Counted from the stretch's first letter, positions 40,801-55,800 are shown. The stretch is DNA of 64,000 bases from Stercorarius parasiticus (GCA_013396915.1 VWZL01000529.1:248001-312000); one strand, 5' to 3'. The notes: generated by a model not told the origin, from the letters alone. Made by a program: numbers and translations.

Positions 40801-43800
40801 AAAAAAAATTAAAAATCAAATGTCATCTTTTGATATTTTGAGCTGGAAATAATAAAAATATGTAAGTGTTGAAAATAGTACTGTATAGAACATATTAGCA
40901 CAGCCGTGGGTATAATCAGGTAAGATTTTTTCCTGTGTTAAAATTATAGTGGTTGAACAAGATTTGCTGATTGAAATGAAATTTGTAACGTACTTCGGCA
41001 AACTGACATTGTTAATGCATTTAAATAGACCTGTTTACTGGGATAGCAACCTTATTTTGCAATATTTTTATTAGAAGTAGTTACTTGTTTGCTCTGTCTA
41101 CACTATGGATGCTACATAGTAAGAGGACTGAGTCTTTGTGCATAGGAAAAATGTTTTGCTGTTGTACCAAGCTAATCAGTTTTATAAAGTGCATTTAAAA
41201 GGTCTCTAAATGACATGCAAATGTATTGGAAAAACTTACTAAATCTAGAAATTTATTTAGTTTCCTTTTGGTTTATGGGAGAAAACTAGGCTAACAGAGA
41301 AAAGTAACAAGAGAATGATGGGCTGGAAGAAACCAGGAGAGGCAAAGTGCTGTGGAATTTATTTTGCCAGAACAAACAGAAGTTGCAATATATTGCAGTT
41401 GCAGTATTTTCAGTTGGAATGGGAGTGTACATAGAAAGTTTTTTCCCTTGTGTTGCTAATTTTTTTTTTAGTGTTTTATTTCCTGCTAGCTTTCATTACA
41501 ATTCATTCCTGTGTCAATCTTTGTATCGTTTCTTATATTGCTAACCATTCCTGGCTTGCTTTTGTGTTCCTGTTTAATTTTTCACTATTTACTGCTTTTG
41601 CTCACTGTGAAGCACTTAGTTCTTACTCCTGTCTCAAAGCCCTCTTACCCATAACCATCTCTCTTCCCTTGTGCCTTCAGTTTCCTACCCTCTCTTTTTA
41701 ACTACCGCTCTTCTCTTCTATTACATAGTTTTGTTTCCCTTTCCTTCCTCTTTCATTCTGCAGCGTAAAGATGGCAACGATTTGCTGACATTTTCTGATG
41801 CGCAGTTCGACTAAACAGGCTGCTAATGAGCAGCTCTGTATGTTATGATAAATTCTGGCTTCGTCCCTCCGTAGGCAGAAGTGTGGCCCACGGTCACAGT
41901 GATGCAGGAGTTGCTGGAAACTTGTAGTGGGGAGTTGGTCTTGGTCGGAGAGGGCACTGCGAAGCAGTAGTCTTGCACACTGATTCAGACTTGCATGAGA
42001 ACTGTTGTTTCCATGTGTGAGGAAACGTTGAGGTTACAGGGGGACATCTGGGCGCCTTCACTTCTAGGTCCATTCCATATTTAACCAGCAACAGCTGTAC
42101 AGAGGTGCTGAGCACAACAGGAAGTTTCTCTTTAAATAAAAAGAACGTAGAACTGTAGAGTCTTTAGTTTGCCCTAGAAATTATAAAAGTAAGGAAGATT
42201 CAGGATGCTTCTGGAGCAAAGAATATATGCTCTGAATATATTCTGGGGTAGGTGAAAATTGGGGGTGGGAAGACACAGACATGATGACTAAAAGGTGGGG
42301 TGACTTGAGTGCCCTTCTGTAATGGTGGTGGTCATTCTTGATTACTGTTGCAATGTAGCCTAGCAGCTCTAGGAAAATGGTCCAATGAGTCTCTCTTTCA
42401 TTTGTCTTCATGGTTATGGTGTTACATTGTGTATTGTATTATATTTCCTGAAAAAGTGTGTGAAGTTGTTCTGTCATCTTTGTTTAAACAAAAGTCATGT
42501 TAAAGAGAGGAAGCTGGCTTCCTATGCTTTTTCATTAAGGTTCAGAATGTGGGGGTATTTCTGCATTTCCTTACTTCAGGACTCCCGTCCTGAAGCGTAA
42601 TTCGTTAAGTGACTGTTGCTCTAGGTTTCATCACAACTGTCACTGTTTTCTAGATATTTAAAAATTTATGATAGAATTTTGCCATAGATATCATCTGATC
42701 ATTCAAATGTGTATAAGGAACCCAAAATTTGAGATACTTTGCTTTGCTTTGAATAACACCAACGTAAAATGAAATAGTTTCAAAATAATAATAAAAGAAA
42801 TCCAATATTTTGAATACAGCTGTGCATTGGCATTCACTTAGGCAAAAAAAAATAATTCTTGTATGAACATGGGTTGTCCATTATCAAGAAAATTGTGTTT
42901 TAAGCTCTTTTATTGACAGAGATATGAAGTAACAAGTATGTATGTGACAAATCTTTCGCTAGCTGCCACCTGCTTTCATGGAGCTTACAGGCTAAGGTTA
43001 ATGAAAAGTAGCTTCTACTTAAAGCTTTTGAAGATGTGAATGGATTCAACAAAGACGACTTCTACAGATCCTAGGATTTTTTTTTATTCCATAAACATAT
43101 ACTTACTTTGAAATATTTCTGCTTGTGTTACAAAATTCTTTTTATACCAGTTTTTGTGTAATTGATTTGCGACTTTTATCTTTGTCATCTTTATCTCATT
43201 GACAGGTAGTCAATTGGCTTGAAGGACCTGGATCAGAACAGCTAAGAACCCAGTGGGGAATAGGTGATTCAATTAGAGCTTCACAAGCTTTGCAACAGAA
43301 ACATGAAGAGATTGAGAGTCAGCACAGTGTGAGATTTCCCATACCCTTTTCAAGTAGCAAAATAATTCTAAGTACATGCGGTTATGAGCAATGCAATTTG
43401 GTTATGAATATCTAGGAATTTTGCATAGTGCATGATTTTATGGGTTACAAAGGAAAGTACCTGAGCAGTTTAAGAACATAATATGGTCATTATATGTACA
43501 TGTTATTTATTTTGTTTTCCAGTATGGAAAAATACTGATTTCTGTCCGTGATTTTTCTTGTTTTTATTATGTTACAAGTGTTCTTAAATTTTAATTTTGA
43601 GTTTGAGGAGTAAATTTCCTTTTTCTTCCTTGCCAAAATGGCTGAGAAATCCTGTACTTCTCAGGTGAATAAGTTAATATTTTTGTGTTTATTAAACTAC
43701 ATTTACTGAAATGAAAGCTGAAACTGGCTTAACGCTTTCATTAATCGGGACTTAAGGTATGGTTTATGTACATAATGAAATCTTGAAAAAAGATTTTAAA

Positions 43801-46800
43801 ATGAGACCATAAAAAAAATAGACTGTTTTGTAACTCTACTGACTTGATGCCTTTGCTTCTAATTTTGAAGACTTCCTAAGGTTCAGTAGAATTTTGTCTT
43901 TCTCTCAGATGATGAACTATAATTGGGATATGAATATTCAGTGTTCCCAAAGGGAGTGTTGGTCACAGTGCTTCTACTCTTTTCTGACTTTCCTTGATGT
44001 AGATATTGACAATTCTCTCCACTAAGTTCCCCTTAACAGTCACAACAAAGAAAATAGTCACTGGGTTATAATTTTTCTGACATAATTTAGAAAAAAAAAC
44101 CCAAGCAAAACCTTTAGTCTGAGAAACAGTGTGCCCTAGACTACACTGGTTCTATTGACTACATCTCTACTGAGTAGTTTTCTTGCGCAGCTGCAGAAGT
44201 GTGTGTTGGAGGTGTCTCTGTTTGGTCAAGTGAATCCCATCTTCTCTGTCTTCTCGTTGATTTAAGTTCTTCAAGCAATGTTCTACTCTGCAAATCCATA
44301 CTTTCTGAAGTGTAAAACATGTTACAGTTAAAGTCTTAATTGAAAAGGGAAAAAAAAAAATCCCCTGCCTACTTTATTGACAAAAATAATTTTGAATATC
44401 TTTGTCATATTAGCACTTCAAACTGAAAAGAGAAAACAATATTTGAATATACTTTGTTCTCACTTGGATATCTGTAATGAAGAACTACGCTTTAGCTGGG
44501 GCTAAATACAGTCCTTGAAATCACTGAAATCCCACTGAAGTTTGCAGGCTGGCCTACAGTCTGCTTATCGCTGAAGCACTGGCAAGGTGGATGCTGCTTC
44601 GTTCTCAGATGTTGGCAGGAGTTTGTAGAAACAACAGTCAGAAAAATTGTTTCTAAATTCATACCAAAAGAAGTAATTGGGAGACCGCTGACCTACCTTA
44701 AATTCAGATGCCTGTTTATAAATTAAAACCACTTTTTGATGACAGCACTGAAAAAATGTGCTTTGCCTTTCTCTTTGATTTTTTTAAACATCTCATAATA
44801 ACTGAGTGTACTCTTCCTCTTTCATTTTCTCTCCTAATAATTGAAATGACAGCTTGTATGCTTGCTTTCTTTCATCATCTCCTATTTATTTATTATTTCT
44901 CTTTTGAAGATACTTGCAAAAATATTTCATTTCTTTTAAAGATAGACTTTTTTACTTCAACTTACTCTGAAGTGAAAACATAACTTTCTTAGGGTGTTTT
45001 TTTGTTTGTATTTTGTTTGTGTTTTGGGTTTTCGTTTGTTGACTCTTGTTTTTAAGCAAATGTTGGCCTTCTCTCCATGGTTTTGAGCTGTCACGTACAG
45101 CTGTGCCTGATTTTCCTCTACGGAAAGGATCAGAAATGCACTTCTTATAGATGGTTTGCCAGTCCCTTAATTTCACTGATAGCTTGGCCAAAACCAATTA
45201 CTGCAACTGTTTTACTTTAATGCTAGAAGTAAAAGCTAAAAATTACTAATCTAAATTTTTTGTTTGACTTCTCATATTATAGCTCACTTTTCACACTTAA
45301 TAAGCTAAATTTGTATGTTCAGTGTCTAAAGGTAATAAGAAGAGTTGTGTAAACTGAGTTTATTGAATCTGTATATTTGTAGCACACGTGTGACAGTGGA
45401 AGATGTTTCCATATTATGTCATTTTAGTTGCCCTTTTAGGGTAGATGAAAGACTTATCCTGCTCTTAAATTTTTGGCTGATAGCTAATTCAACTTTTTCA
45501 TTACTTTTTTTTCCCCTCCTTGCATCTTTTCATACTCTGTTTCTTCCTGTGAGCAGATGGTAGAGAAGGCTTTGGGTAAAAAGAAAAAAAAATTCAGAAT
45601 GTGGATATTTATACTCTTTTGCATGCTTTGTAAATAAATGATGCAAAAGCTGAACGCATAATTTCAAAAAATTGCAAACATCCCAAGGGGAGTGTGACAA
45701 GAATACTAATTAAATCGGCTCTTTTAGGCCAATAGATGGTGCTATTCCATAGCATTAGAAATGCATGGAGCATTTGAAGGTCACTTTACTGTAGGCCAAA
45801 ATAAAAGCTGTTGATCAAACATGTTTTGTTTTACAGGCATCTCAATCATGCAAGATGTGAACGTGATCTTGATATATCAAGTAGCTTTAAATTTCCCAGA
45901 ACTGTTAAATATTTGAACTATTATTTTTTTTTTGCAAATACACCACCATGACAACGTAACTAACTCCTATGTAGATATTCAGTAATCAAAGCATTTGAAA
46001 AGCAAATCTGCACACTTTGAATTGAGTAGTATAAAGCTTTCCTTAAATAAGAAACAAGGATCACTTTGAAGTTTCTGTTAATGGATACTCAGGTTTAGTC
46101 AGAGATTACTTCCACTTTGTCAACAGTACTATATTTTTTTGAAAATGTTTTTTAAAAAATTATTCCTGGTTTCAGTCATGTCACTGAAAGTAACACCTAG
46201 ATAGTCTTATGAACAGCTTTTTGTAATAGCTTACCACTTGCCAAAACATCTTTTGCTTTGGTAGAGCACTACAGACATATGAGCATTAGAAATGTGTTTA
46301 AAAACAGTGAAATTCCTCTGTTGGTTCAGTAAAATAGTTAGAGTGTGAGTTTGTGCTGGGAGCTAGTAGCCATGCCTTATGATCTTCCCACCTTTCTGCA
46401 CCATTTTTTTTATAGTACAGAACATACATTAACATGTACTGAGCACTTTTTGAGTTGATTTGAAATTAGGAATGTTTTTTCCTCCCGTGTGAGATTTCAT
46501 AATTACTGTAAGCTGTAATAAGTTTCTTTTAAAATCTAATTATTTATTAGTCTGCAGTTAGGTGTGTGCCATTTTAAGAGAAATAGAATTATGTTTTGTA
46601 TTATTTTAATGCTTAATTTTTCTTGTGTTTGTAGGAGTGGTTTGCTGTTTATGTTGAGCTTAATCAGCAGATAGCAGCTCTCCTAAATGCAGGGGATGAG
46701 GAGGACCTTGTGGAATTGAAAGCATTGCAGCAGCAGCTGAGTGACGTGTGTTACCGGCAGGCCAGTCAGCTGGAATTCAGGCAAAATCTATTACAAGCAG

Positions 46801-49800
46801 CACTTGAATTCCACAGTGTTGCCCAGGATGTAAGTTTTTCTTTTAAGCTTTTCACAGTCTCACTTGCCAATATATTATTGCCTTAGTATTACAGGTGTTG
46901 AATGCACTGGAAAAAAAATCTAGGGGGTGGTGCTGGGAAATATAATCTCACTTGGAAAATGTCATAAGTTTTCATTTACTGTAATTGAAATATTGAGAAG
47001 ATGGATTTCCCTGTTTTGAGGAGCAAAGTGCCTTGTAATATGTCCTATATTTCAATAGTATTTTAAATAAAATGGTTACTAGCTTCTCCCCCCCTCCTTG
47101 TTAGAGGCATATGCATTAATTAAACCACAATTTGGTGTAGTTCTCATAGTTTCTTTTTTAAACTGCCATTTATTCCTTTCCTATACTTGTCAAAAAAAAA
47201 AAGCCTTCCTCCCCTCATCTGGGGATGTATGTTCTTAGACTTTTATAGACAGGTGGGTCATTTATCTTTCACCTTGATTTTATTTTCTATAGTTATAAAG
47301 AGAAACTTCTAAAATGACAAATTTCCAAACATTTACAGAAAGATTACAGACCCACCCATGAGAAGTTCAAACTTCTTTTTTAAATATCAACATTTATGTT
47401 GTTGTTCATTTTAGTTGTCACAGCAACTGGATGGCTTACTAGGAATGTTGTGTGTAGATGTAGCACCAGCAGATGGAGCATCAATTCAACAAACTTTAAA
47501 ACTACTGGAAGAGAAATTGAAAAGTGTTGGTAAGCGAAAGATTTCTGCATTTCAGGTACACACATTCTAATGAATGTATTACAGGGAAAGCCCTAGTAAT
47601 CTCACTGCCCCCTTTTAAAAAAAAAAAAAAACAGCAGAAAAAAAATTTCTATCTCTTCTGATTCCTAGCTAAGTAATGCTCTGCCTAACTACCTTTTGAC
47701 TTGCTTATCTTGCTTATGCTATGTACTGCATAGTAGTTCTATCTGGGAAAACGATCTGGAAATATTTTCTTTTAAATGTTTTATGTGTAATATATATTTT
47801 TTTATACACCATTATCATGCATTTAATCTGTAAACAAACTCCTCCTCTCCCTCCCAAAATCATCCTTAGTATCTTGGAAATACAGTGTTTAGATGATCTT
47901 TTTGTCTCCAAAACCGACCCCTTGATGATTGAGATTATCCATTCAGTTTTAGAGTAGGTAGAGCTTGTACTGAGTATTTTGCATAGCTTTGAATGTATAT
48001 GTTAACAAGTGGCATGTTTAAGGTTGTTACAGTGTTGAGCATATAGAATATTTCAGTTGGACGGGACCTACAATGATCATCTAGCCCAATACGTTGTTAG
48101 GGGAAAGAGCTTTGAAGCAAAATCATATATGGTAGAAATAGTTATGATTGGAATAGAACAGTTGCATACACATTGAACACAACAGATGCATAAACTAGAT
48201 ATTCCCTTAAGAAAACAGATAGTAGAGCTGCCAATAACAGATGTAACAGCAGGTTCTAAGGGTTGGCATATTTCAGTATAGAAAAATGTATCAGCCATAT
48301 CAGATGTATTATAAAGTAGTAACTTCTGCCAGCTGTGGAAGAACATTTAGACTACAACTGCTTAGCAGTGATAATTACTTTAGGTATTGTGCAACTGTGT
48401 GGATGAAATATGCTAATTAGCTATTTATATGCTGAAAACTTAATACTCACTGTCAGCTTTTCTATTCCTTTTCTTGTTATCTGCTAGGTCATAAAATAGC
48501 AAAGCCTTCTTCATTAATATAGACAAATGCTCACTCCAACATAAAGTTGGAAAGGGCAGTGAAAGACATAGTAATGTCCTTTTCACTTTACAGCCTTCCA
48601 TCTCAGATTCTGTTGCATTTCATATCTCTCCTTTGGGGAAAAAATTAACAAATTTATAAGAGTGACCATTGACTTCTTTCTTTCTTTTTTTCTTTAGACT
48701 CAGGCTTGCAAGGCTTGCGTGAGAAAGGTCAAAGTCTTCTTGATCAGATATCTAATCAGGCATCCTGGGCCTATGGAAAAGATGTAACCATAGAAAACAA
48801 AGAAAATGTGGACCATATCCAAGGAGTGATGGAAGATATGCAGCTTAGAAAACAAAGGTAATAAAAGTTCCAGTCATTAGGATTTTTGTAGGCTGATAGG
48901 TTACTAGAGATGTATATTTTTTTTTTTAAAGATACTGTTTTGCTTTATCTTCAGTTAAGGGACATAATGCAACTGTAACTTATATTTGTGGTATATTTAA
49001 ATGGGACAAAAACTTCCTTGTTAGAGCATATTCCTAAATCCAAGCACCTTTTGTATTTCAGAACTGAATGGAGTATTTGAGTGCTTTTCTGTACTTGTAA
49101 ATGCTCAAGAATTATACATTCCTTTTGTATGGAGTTATGGAATGGATGCAAGAGGCATCTTTTATATGTTAGCAGTTTGAGATGGAAGGTATAATAAAAG
49201 TACAGTAGTGATAATGGCTCTAAAATTATGTATTAATTATGTACTGACTTGTTAATCCTCCTCTTTTTCACAACCTCTGTCCTTTGAGCATGGCATTTTC
49301 ACTTCTGAAGATGAGATGGTGTCGGGGGTACAGGGTATAAAATGGAGGCACGTAGTTCAGTTTCCAAAACTCCCCCTAAAAAACATTCTGAAGAAAGAGT
49401 GGGAACGACATTGTAGTAGGGGAAAATGCTGTGGAGAGTTGAATTTGCAAGATGGATTTTGCCATCATCCTTTTCCTCCAAGCCTTTCATTGATTATTTT
49501 TTCTTAAAGATGTAGGAGTACTAGATTAGCTGTAGTATTACCTTTTTTTCTAGTCAACAGTATGAAAGAATCAGATGATGTTGCTCATTATTACTGCTGG
49601 AACCCCTGAGAAAATAAAGTACTCTCCATAGAAAGTGCCTGAACTTTGAGGGCGATGGCTGAACAAAAAAAGTGCCTCTAGGGAATGACAAGGTCTAATG
49701 AGCATCAAGTTGCTCATTTCAGGAATTAATTCTACCACTTACAAATTATTTTCTTGGGGAGCTTAGTGTGTAAGAAACCACGTGTTTTGGTAACGCTTAG

Positions 49801-52800
49801 AGAAGATACTGTTTTAAGTATGTCCTCTGAACCCTCTTTACTTGAGTAGCACCTGTGTTTAGAGGGCAAACTGCAAAGAGCAATAGAGGACTATGTGTCA
49901 CTGTGCAATAAAGTGGCAGCTGGAATTCAGTACTGAGAAAAGAAATGCACATGGGAGAAGGAAGAACTATATACATAGTTAATGGACTCGGAACCAGCTG
50001 TTAACTCAAAGTTAAAAGTTGAAAAACTTTTGCAAAAACTGGTTTGATGTCCAATCATACTGTGAGAAGCAAGTAGAATGCTAAGGATTATTAGGAAAGT
50101 AGTAGAAAACTAAAAGGAAAATGTCATTGTGTCACTCTATAGATTTGTAGCCCACTTACGTTTTAAGTGTTAAACAATTCTGGTCCCTATTCTCAGAAGG
50201 GACATAGAATTGTGGGAAGTTAATTAGAGGATCAAAAAGTCAATAAGATGTTCAGACAAAGGTGTGAAGCAGCTTCCAGATGATGAATGATTAAACAAGG
50301 TTCTTCAGCCTGGATGAGAGACAAAAAAGTACAAAAAAGACTACTATCTCTCAGTGGCATTTAATAATAATTTTTGTGACACTTCGTTTTTTTTTTTTCT
50401 CCCCCCAAAATTCTATTGAATGATTCTCATTATTTGTATACACATGCAGTGTAAGGTTTCTTTCTAGGGGCGTTTTGCTGCTTTACTTATGATTTTGGAA
50501 CCCATAAACAGTTTTCCTGTATTATTAGAGCAACAGATTTCCTTTCTGTAAGCATCACAGCGCTACAGGACGTGTAACAAAACACAGCATGCTAACAAAC
50601 TGCTCTTTGGAAGTGCTTATGTCTGCAACCAGTTTGAAAAAACAGATCTGTGCATACCATCTTTTGGATTCACTTATAGTGCTAACTGTTGTTGCCATTA
50701 GTAATTCCATTTGCATTGGACAGGAGTCTGAATCTTGCTGTTTACTTTGTAGGCTCTGAAATTGAAGTGGAAAGGTCATTCTGCTAAAGCTTAGCTCTCA
50801 CTGTGGAAAGAAAAGGACTTTCAATACTTTTTAAAATTCTAACTAGAGAAAGAACTTCAAAATGTTTCTAATTCAGAACAAGAGAATTAGAACTAGTTTT
50901 TATATGAATTAGATTTTTAAATGCTTCCTGACAAGTTATAGCAAAGGACATCATCATATCAAGGTTCAATGATTACAATCTTTAGTTAGCAAAAAAAAAA
51001 AAAATGAAAAGATGGATTAACATCTTTTAAGCAGTGCTCATGTATTCACCAACAAAACTTTGCTACCAGCTCACAGTACAATTCAGTTATGCCAGGTTTA
51101 AGTCAGCTTTCACCTAGACTTCTATAGGATAAAGTCTGAGCCATGTAAACCTCTATGGGGCAAATCTTACCAGTGCAACAAGGTAAGGAACCCGCAATGC
51201 TGCTGGAAGGTCTTGTAATTACTGCTGGTATTACTATCTATAGCTTAGCCATATCAGGAGTCTTGAAGATCATGATTTCGGTAGGTTGTAGTGCTCAGTT
51301 CTATTTATTGTGTTTCTTATTATTATGCAAGGCATTACATATTTTGGCCAAGCTAAGCAGCACAGAAATGCTTTAATCGCCTTTTCATGAACACTTGTAT
51401 CTTAATGTTGCTCACTGAAAACATTGCTGTCAAACTCAAGAGTGTATTATGTCTGCCATGCAAGTGTTGGTGAGTCTGTCTGTGCTACTGTTTAAGGTGT
51501 GAGGATATGGTGGATGTGCGGCGACTGAAGATGCTTCAGATGGTACAGTTATTTAAATGTGAAGAGGATGCTGCTCAGGTATGAAAATGCCTACAGAATT
51601 TCATCATTCTGGTCTTTGTGGTCCACTAGCTAAACTTACGGGGATTGATAGTTGTACAGTATTTTTGTCATTTGCAAATATAGTTTTATTTAGTGAATTT
51701 GCACAGGGAAAATAAAGGATATAGCAATGACTAAAAATAGTATATTTGGTGATTGCATGCATGATCTACCAGTTCATGATAACTCTTAACTTTTTTCCAT
51801 ATCAAAAGTATATGCTGATACTGAAGTTACTTTACACTTCTGGATTAATTTCATTTTAATTTATGGGGTTTTATCTTTTAACTTCTGTTTTTAAGGCAGT
51901 AGAATGGTTAAGTGAACTGCTGGATGCTCTGCTGAAGACACACATCCGATTGGGAGATGATGCTCAAGAAACAAAAGTTTTGTTGGAGAAACATCGAAAA
52001 TTCGTTGATGTTGCACAGGTGAAATGAATTACTTTTTTAGCAATATAGGGTTTGTACAGTTTCAGAAGATCTTCTGAATAGAATTGGTACCTGTATGGAC
52101 AATCATGGAATAGTTGTTACTAGTCTTAATAGTTCGCCTCAATGCTGGAATGAAGAAATCATGACTGCTGGAATTGGTGATGAGCCTAATGAGATTTTGA
52201 AGTCCCATCAACAATAGCAACGCTGCAGTTTATTACCTTAGTTTATTCTGCTTCACGTAGGCAATGCAAAACACAAAACATAAAGTTTATATTGATTTTC
52301 TTAAAAGGCATATATTTCAAACAGTCTTTATAATGATTTTTGAAGGACTGCAATCAAAATACTGAAATACAGAAGGGTCACTTGGTTTCGGTCTATTTTG
52401 TGCTGTACTTCATGAAACAGAGCCTGTCTTTATACTGGTTTACCAGATACAGTTGACTGTTGGTGTATGAGGGTCCTGCTCATACAAGGAGTTTTGGCAC
52501 TAGCAGAGTTAGTGGTTAGAACAGAACTGACAGCTTTGGTGGTTGACTGTAGCAGCCAACTAATGAATCCTGCTGTAGAAGAGTCTACTGAAATTCACTG
52601 AAGCCAAGGGAGTGTTTGCGTGCCTGTTTGCAAGTCTTGAATATGCAAACAGATGCCGGGTACGTGTGAAAGTATTTCACTTAAGAATAGAAAGTGTACA
52701 GGTTGGGCCTTTTCCAGGTGCTTTTTCATATGTATACTCCTTTTAGGAATGTCTAATTCAGACTTGCCAATTAACAGATGTGATGTTTTCAAATTGCACC

Positions 52801-55800
52801 TGGTACACTGGAACTGATTGTCTCTTTTGATGAGTGAGAACTGACGGTGACAGGAGGGTAGCTTGCTGTTACAGCAATGTGCCACAATGCACCTGGATGC
52901 TGGGTGACCGCAAACATGGTGACAGTGGAGTCAGTGAGACAGTCATCTTGGCAGTAGATATCAAGCATCCCATGTAAGATCCAAGCAGCTGATTGATATT
53001 TTCGGGAAGCTCTCTTCTCTTGACAGTGTGAACATTAGACAACAGGGGATTATTTTTAAATTTTTTTAAAGAGCGAAAGCACAGTTTGGTTATTACAATT
53101 TTATTCATACTTCAGCAGCGTTTTCTAGTAGTCCAGATTAGCTCAATATACTTTGTGGGTCTAAATTGAGAAGGTTTCATAAACTTGTCTGCTGTTGTTT
53201 TAAGATGGTAATCAGCTCCTACGTTAAATGCAAAGGTTTTTATGTGTACTTTCTTTTCCATCCCCTACAACTTTTAGAGTACTTATGATTATGGGAGACA
53301 GTTACTGCAGGCAACGGTTGTCCTGTGCCAGTCTCTGCGATGCACTTCAAGGTCCTCAGGGGACACACTTCCAAGACTGAACAGAGTGTGGAAACAGTTT
53401 ACAATAACTTCTGATGAAAGAGTGCACCGGCTGGAAACGGCTGTTGCATTTCATTCGAGTGCTGAAAAGGTGAGCGCTGTGTTCTTAAGATGAAAAATTT
53501 CTTATCAGAATTTAAGCAAACAAAATGTAAAAAAAAAAAAAGTTGTCAGTGCTTTTTTTCCTTTCTAAATATTAAAAAAAAAAGGCAGAAAGAAGAACTT
53601 AGGTGTGTTTTTCTAATTGTTCATTTCAACACTTAATGCGATTATTGCTTGCATACCTACATGGTATAGGGCCTGCTTAACAAAAAGGAGAACAGCAGCC
53701 CTGAAGTTCAGGTGTGTTGAGTTGGGGCTGGGAGGAATTTTTTTTTTTAAACTCTTCAGAGAGGGACTCTGATGTTAATCATAAAGCATTTCTTTGTGTG
53801 TTTTAGACTGTGCTTTTTAAAGGCAAGGAACACTTCTTGATTTGTGTTTTTGGGCAAGGTATAATACAAGACTATGGGGTCATTTAGGACCTTCAAAGCA
53901 CACCTCTACTTTGGTATGGTTTTCAAACACCTGTCCGTTAATGTAAATAATGAGAGGTAGGGCCTTTTCATCCAGGAACCGTTCTTTCTGAGAAGTGATA
54001 CATTTTAGAAAAGCAATTTAGAATATGTATCCTTAATGTTGACAATAAAATTGCATATAACTGCAAAATAAACCAACCTTGTGCATGGTAAAAGAAAATA
54101 AATTCATTCTGTCATTGAAGGAGAGCATAGATGCAGAGTTGATTCATATGCTACTTGCTGGTATTCATTGCTTGTTTGTATTAATGGAAGATACTTTGAA
54201 TTTGTAGGCGAGAGTTGCAAAAACAGAAATATATCCTCTATGCTGCTACAGATGGCTGAAAAAAGTTTTACCTGATACCGAATTAAATTCAGTGGTTCAT
54301 AAACTCCTAAAAAGAATTGTCTCAGTCCATATTATGAGCGTTCTTTCATTATTGCAGTACTTAATTGCTATGGTTTTAGGCAATCATAAGTTTAAAAAAA
54401 AAAAGTGGGTAGCTGAAAAAATAATGGTCTTGTTCAAAAACATAGTTCTCCTGTCACTATTGTGACATATTAATGAGACTGTGAGGAAAATAAGCTGTTA
54501 ATATCCATACTGCCTTGGAAAAAAGTAAGAAGTAGCAGAGGGAGAAGTGGAAGAAAATACAGAACTAACTACTAGTATTGGGTCCCACTCCTGTCTGGAA
54601 ACATTTGTGTTCAGACTTTTTTTTAATCACACCTGTTCTGTACCAGATGTGGATTTTAGTTTTGAAATGGCTTGTAAAGGGCCCTCCATTATTCATATTT
54701 ATGGAATAGAATAGACTCTTTTAGTTGGAAGGGACCTACAACAGTCATCTAGTCTAACTGCCGCAACAATTCTGGGCTGACCAAGTTAAAGCATGTTGTT
54801 AAGGGCATTATCCAAATGTCTCTTAAACACTGACAGGTTACTATTTTTATGCATTTGATATTTGTTGCTGGAATACTGTCTAGCAAGACCATTTTTTTTT
54901 TTCTTTTTTGTTCCCTATTAGAAGTAATGTAAAACATTCTGGTGCAGAACAGTGGTAGCCCTGAACTATCTTCTCAATGTAGCGTAATCGATATTTTCCT
55001 TTCTTGAGTTATATGAATATTTCAATTGATCTCATTCACCCAGTTAATCGTACTCAAAAAACTACATGCTATCCCTTGTCTACTTTATTCTGCATTTCTT
55101 TTTTTTTTTAACAGATTTTGCAAGAATGTCCAGAGCAGCCTGAAGCTTTTAATGAAGTGGAGCAATTGGATGAAATTGAAGCAGTTGGGAAATCGTTGTT
55201 GGACAGACTAACAGTGCCTGTAGTTTATCCTGATGGGTATGCAGAATGTTTTTCTAACGCCTACTGGATACGCATCCTAAGAAGTGTTGTGTGTGAAGTA
55301 TTTGGTATAACTTTGGTATAGCAGATTTTAGTGACCTAGTAAAAGTAGCAACTGTTACTCTTAAAACCGATGTAACTTGCAGATAGACTATGGAAGTAAA
55401 ATCAAACATTAGAACCTGGGAAAGCTCCCCACGAACGCAGATGCTTGACACACTGTGAGGTTTGTCCTAACACGATGCTCCTATAGCTACAGGTATATAA
55501 AAGGCAGGCTGACTGAATCCTGAACATTATTTCTGACCCCTCTGGCATTTCAGCAGAGTTCTCTGTGTCCCCTTTATCAAAAGTGGGATCTTAGCTGTCT
55601 TAAATCCCGGGATCCCCAGCTCATCATCCCTTGGCATTCTATTTTTGAAGCATTTAACAAACAATTAGCAAAGAGTTCACTCATTAGTAGAAATGGTTTA
55701 AGAAATGTAGGAACGCACAAAATGTCATAAAAAGCTTGGAGGAGTCTTCATCAGCCTCTTTACCACTTTGGACTTTTGTCAGTATCTTCTTAGAAGTCCA

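Noticed and set aside
46320..46395. MIR-like wording (TTAGAGTGTGAGTTTGTGC) in intron 11
   Set aside because: Only a short stretch fits and the remainder of the consensus is missing, so it is not supportable as a repeat call.
52595..53108. Two overlapping minus-strand frames (96 and 79 codons) in intron 16, the first with several Cys and His
   Set aside because: The Cys/His spacing does not form a zinc-finger pattern, the frames are different and there is no similarity I recognise.
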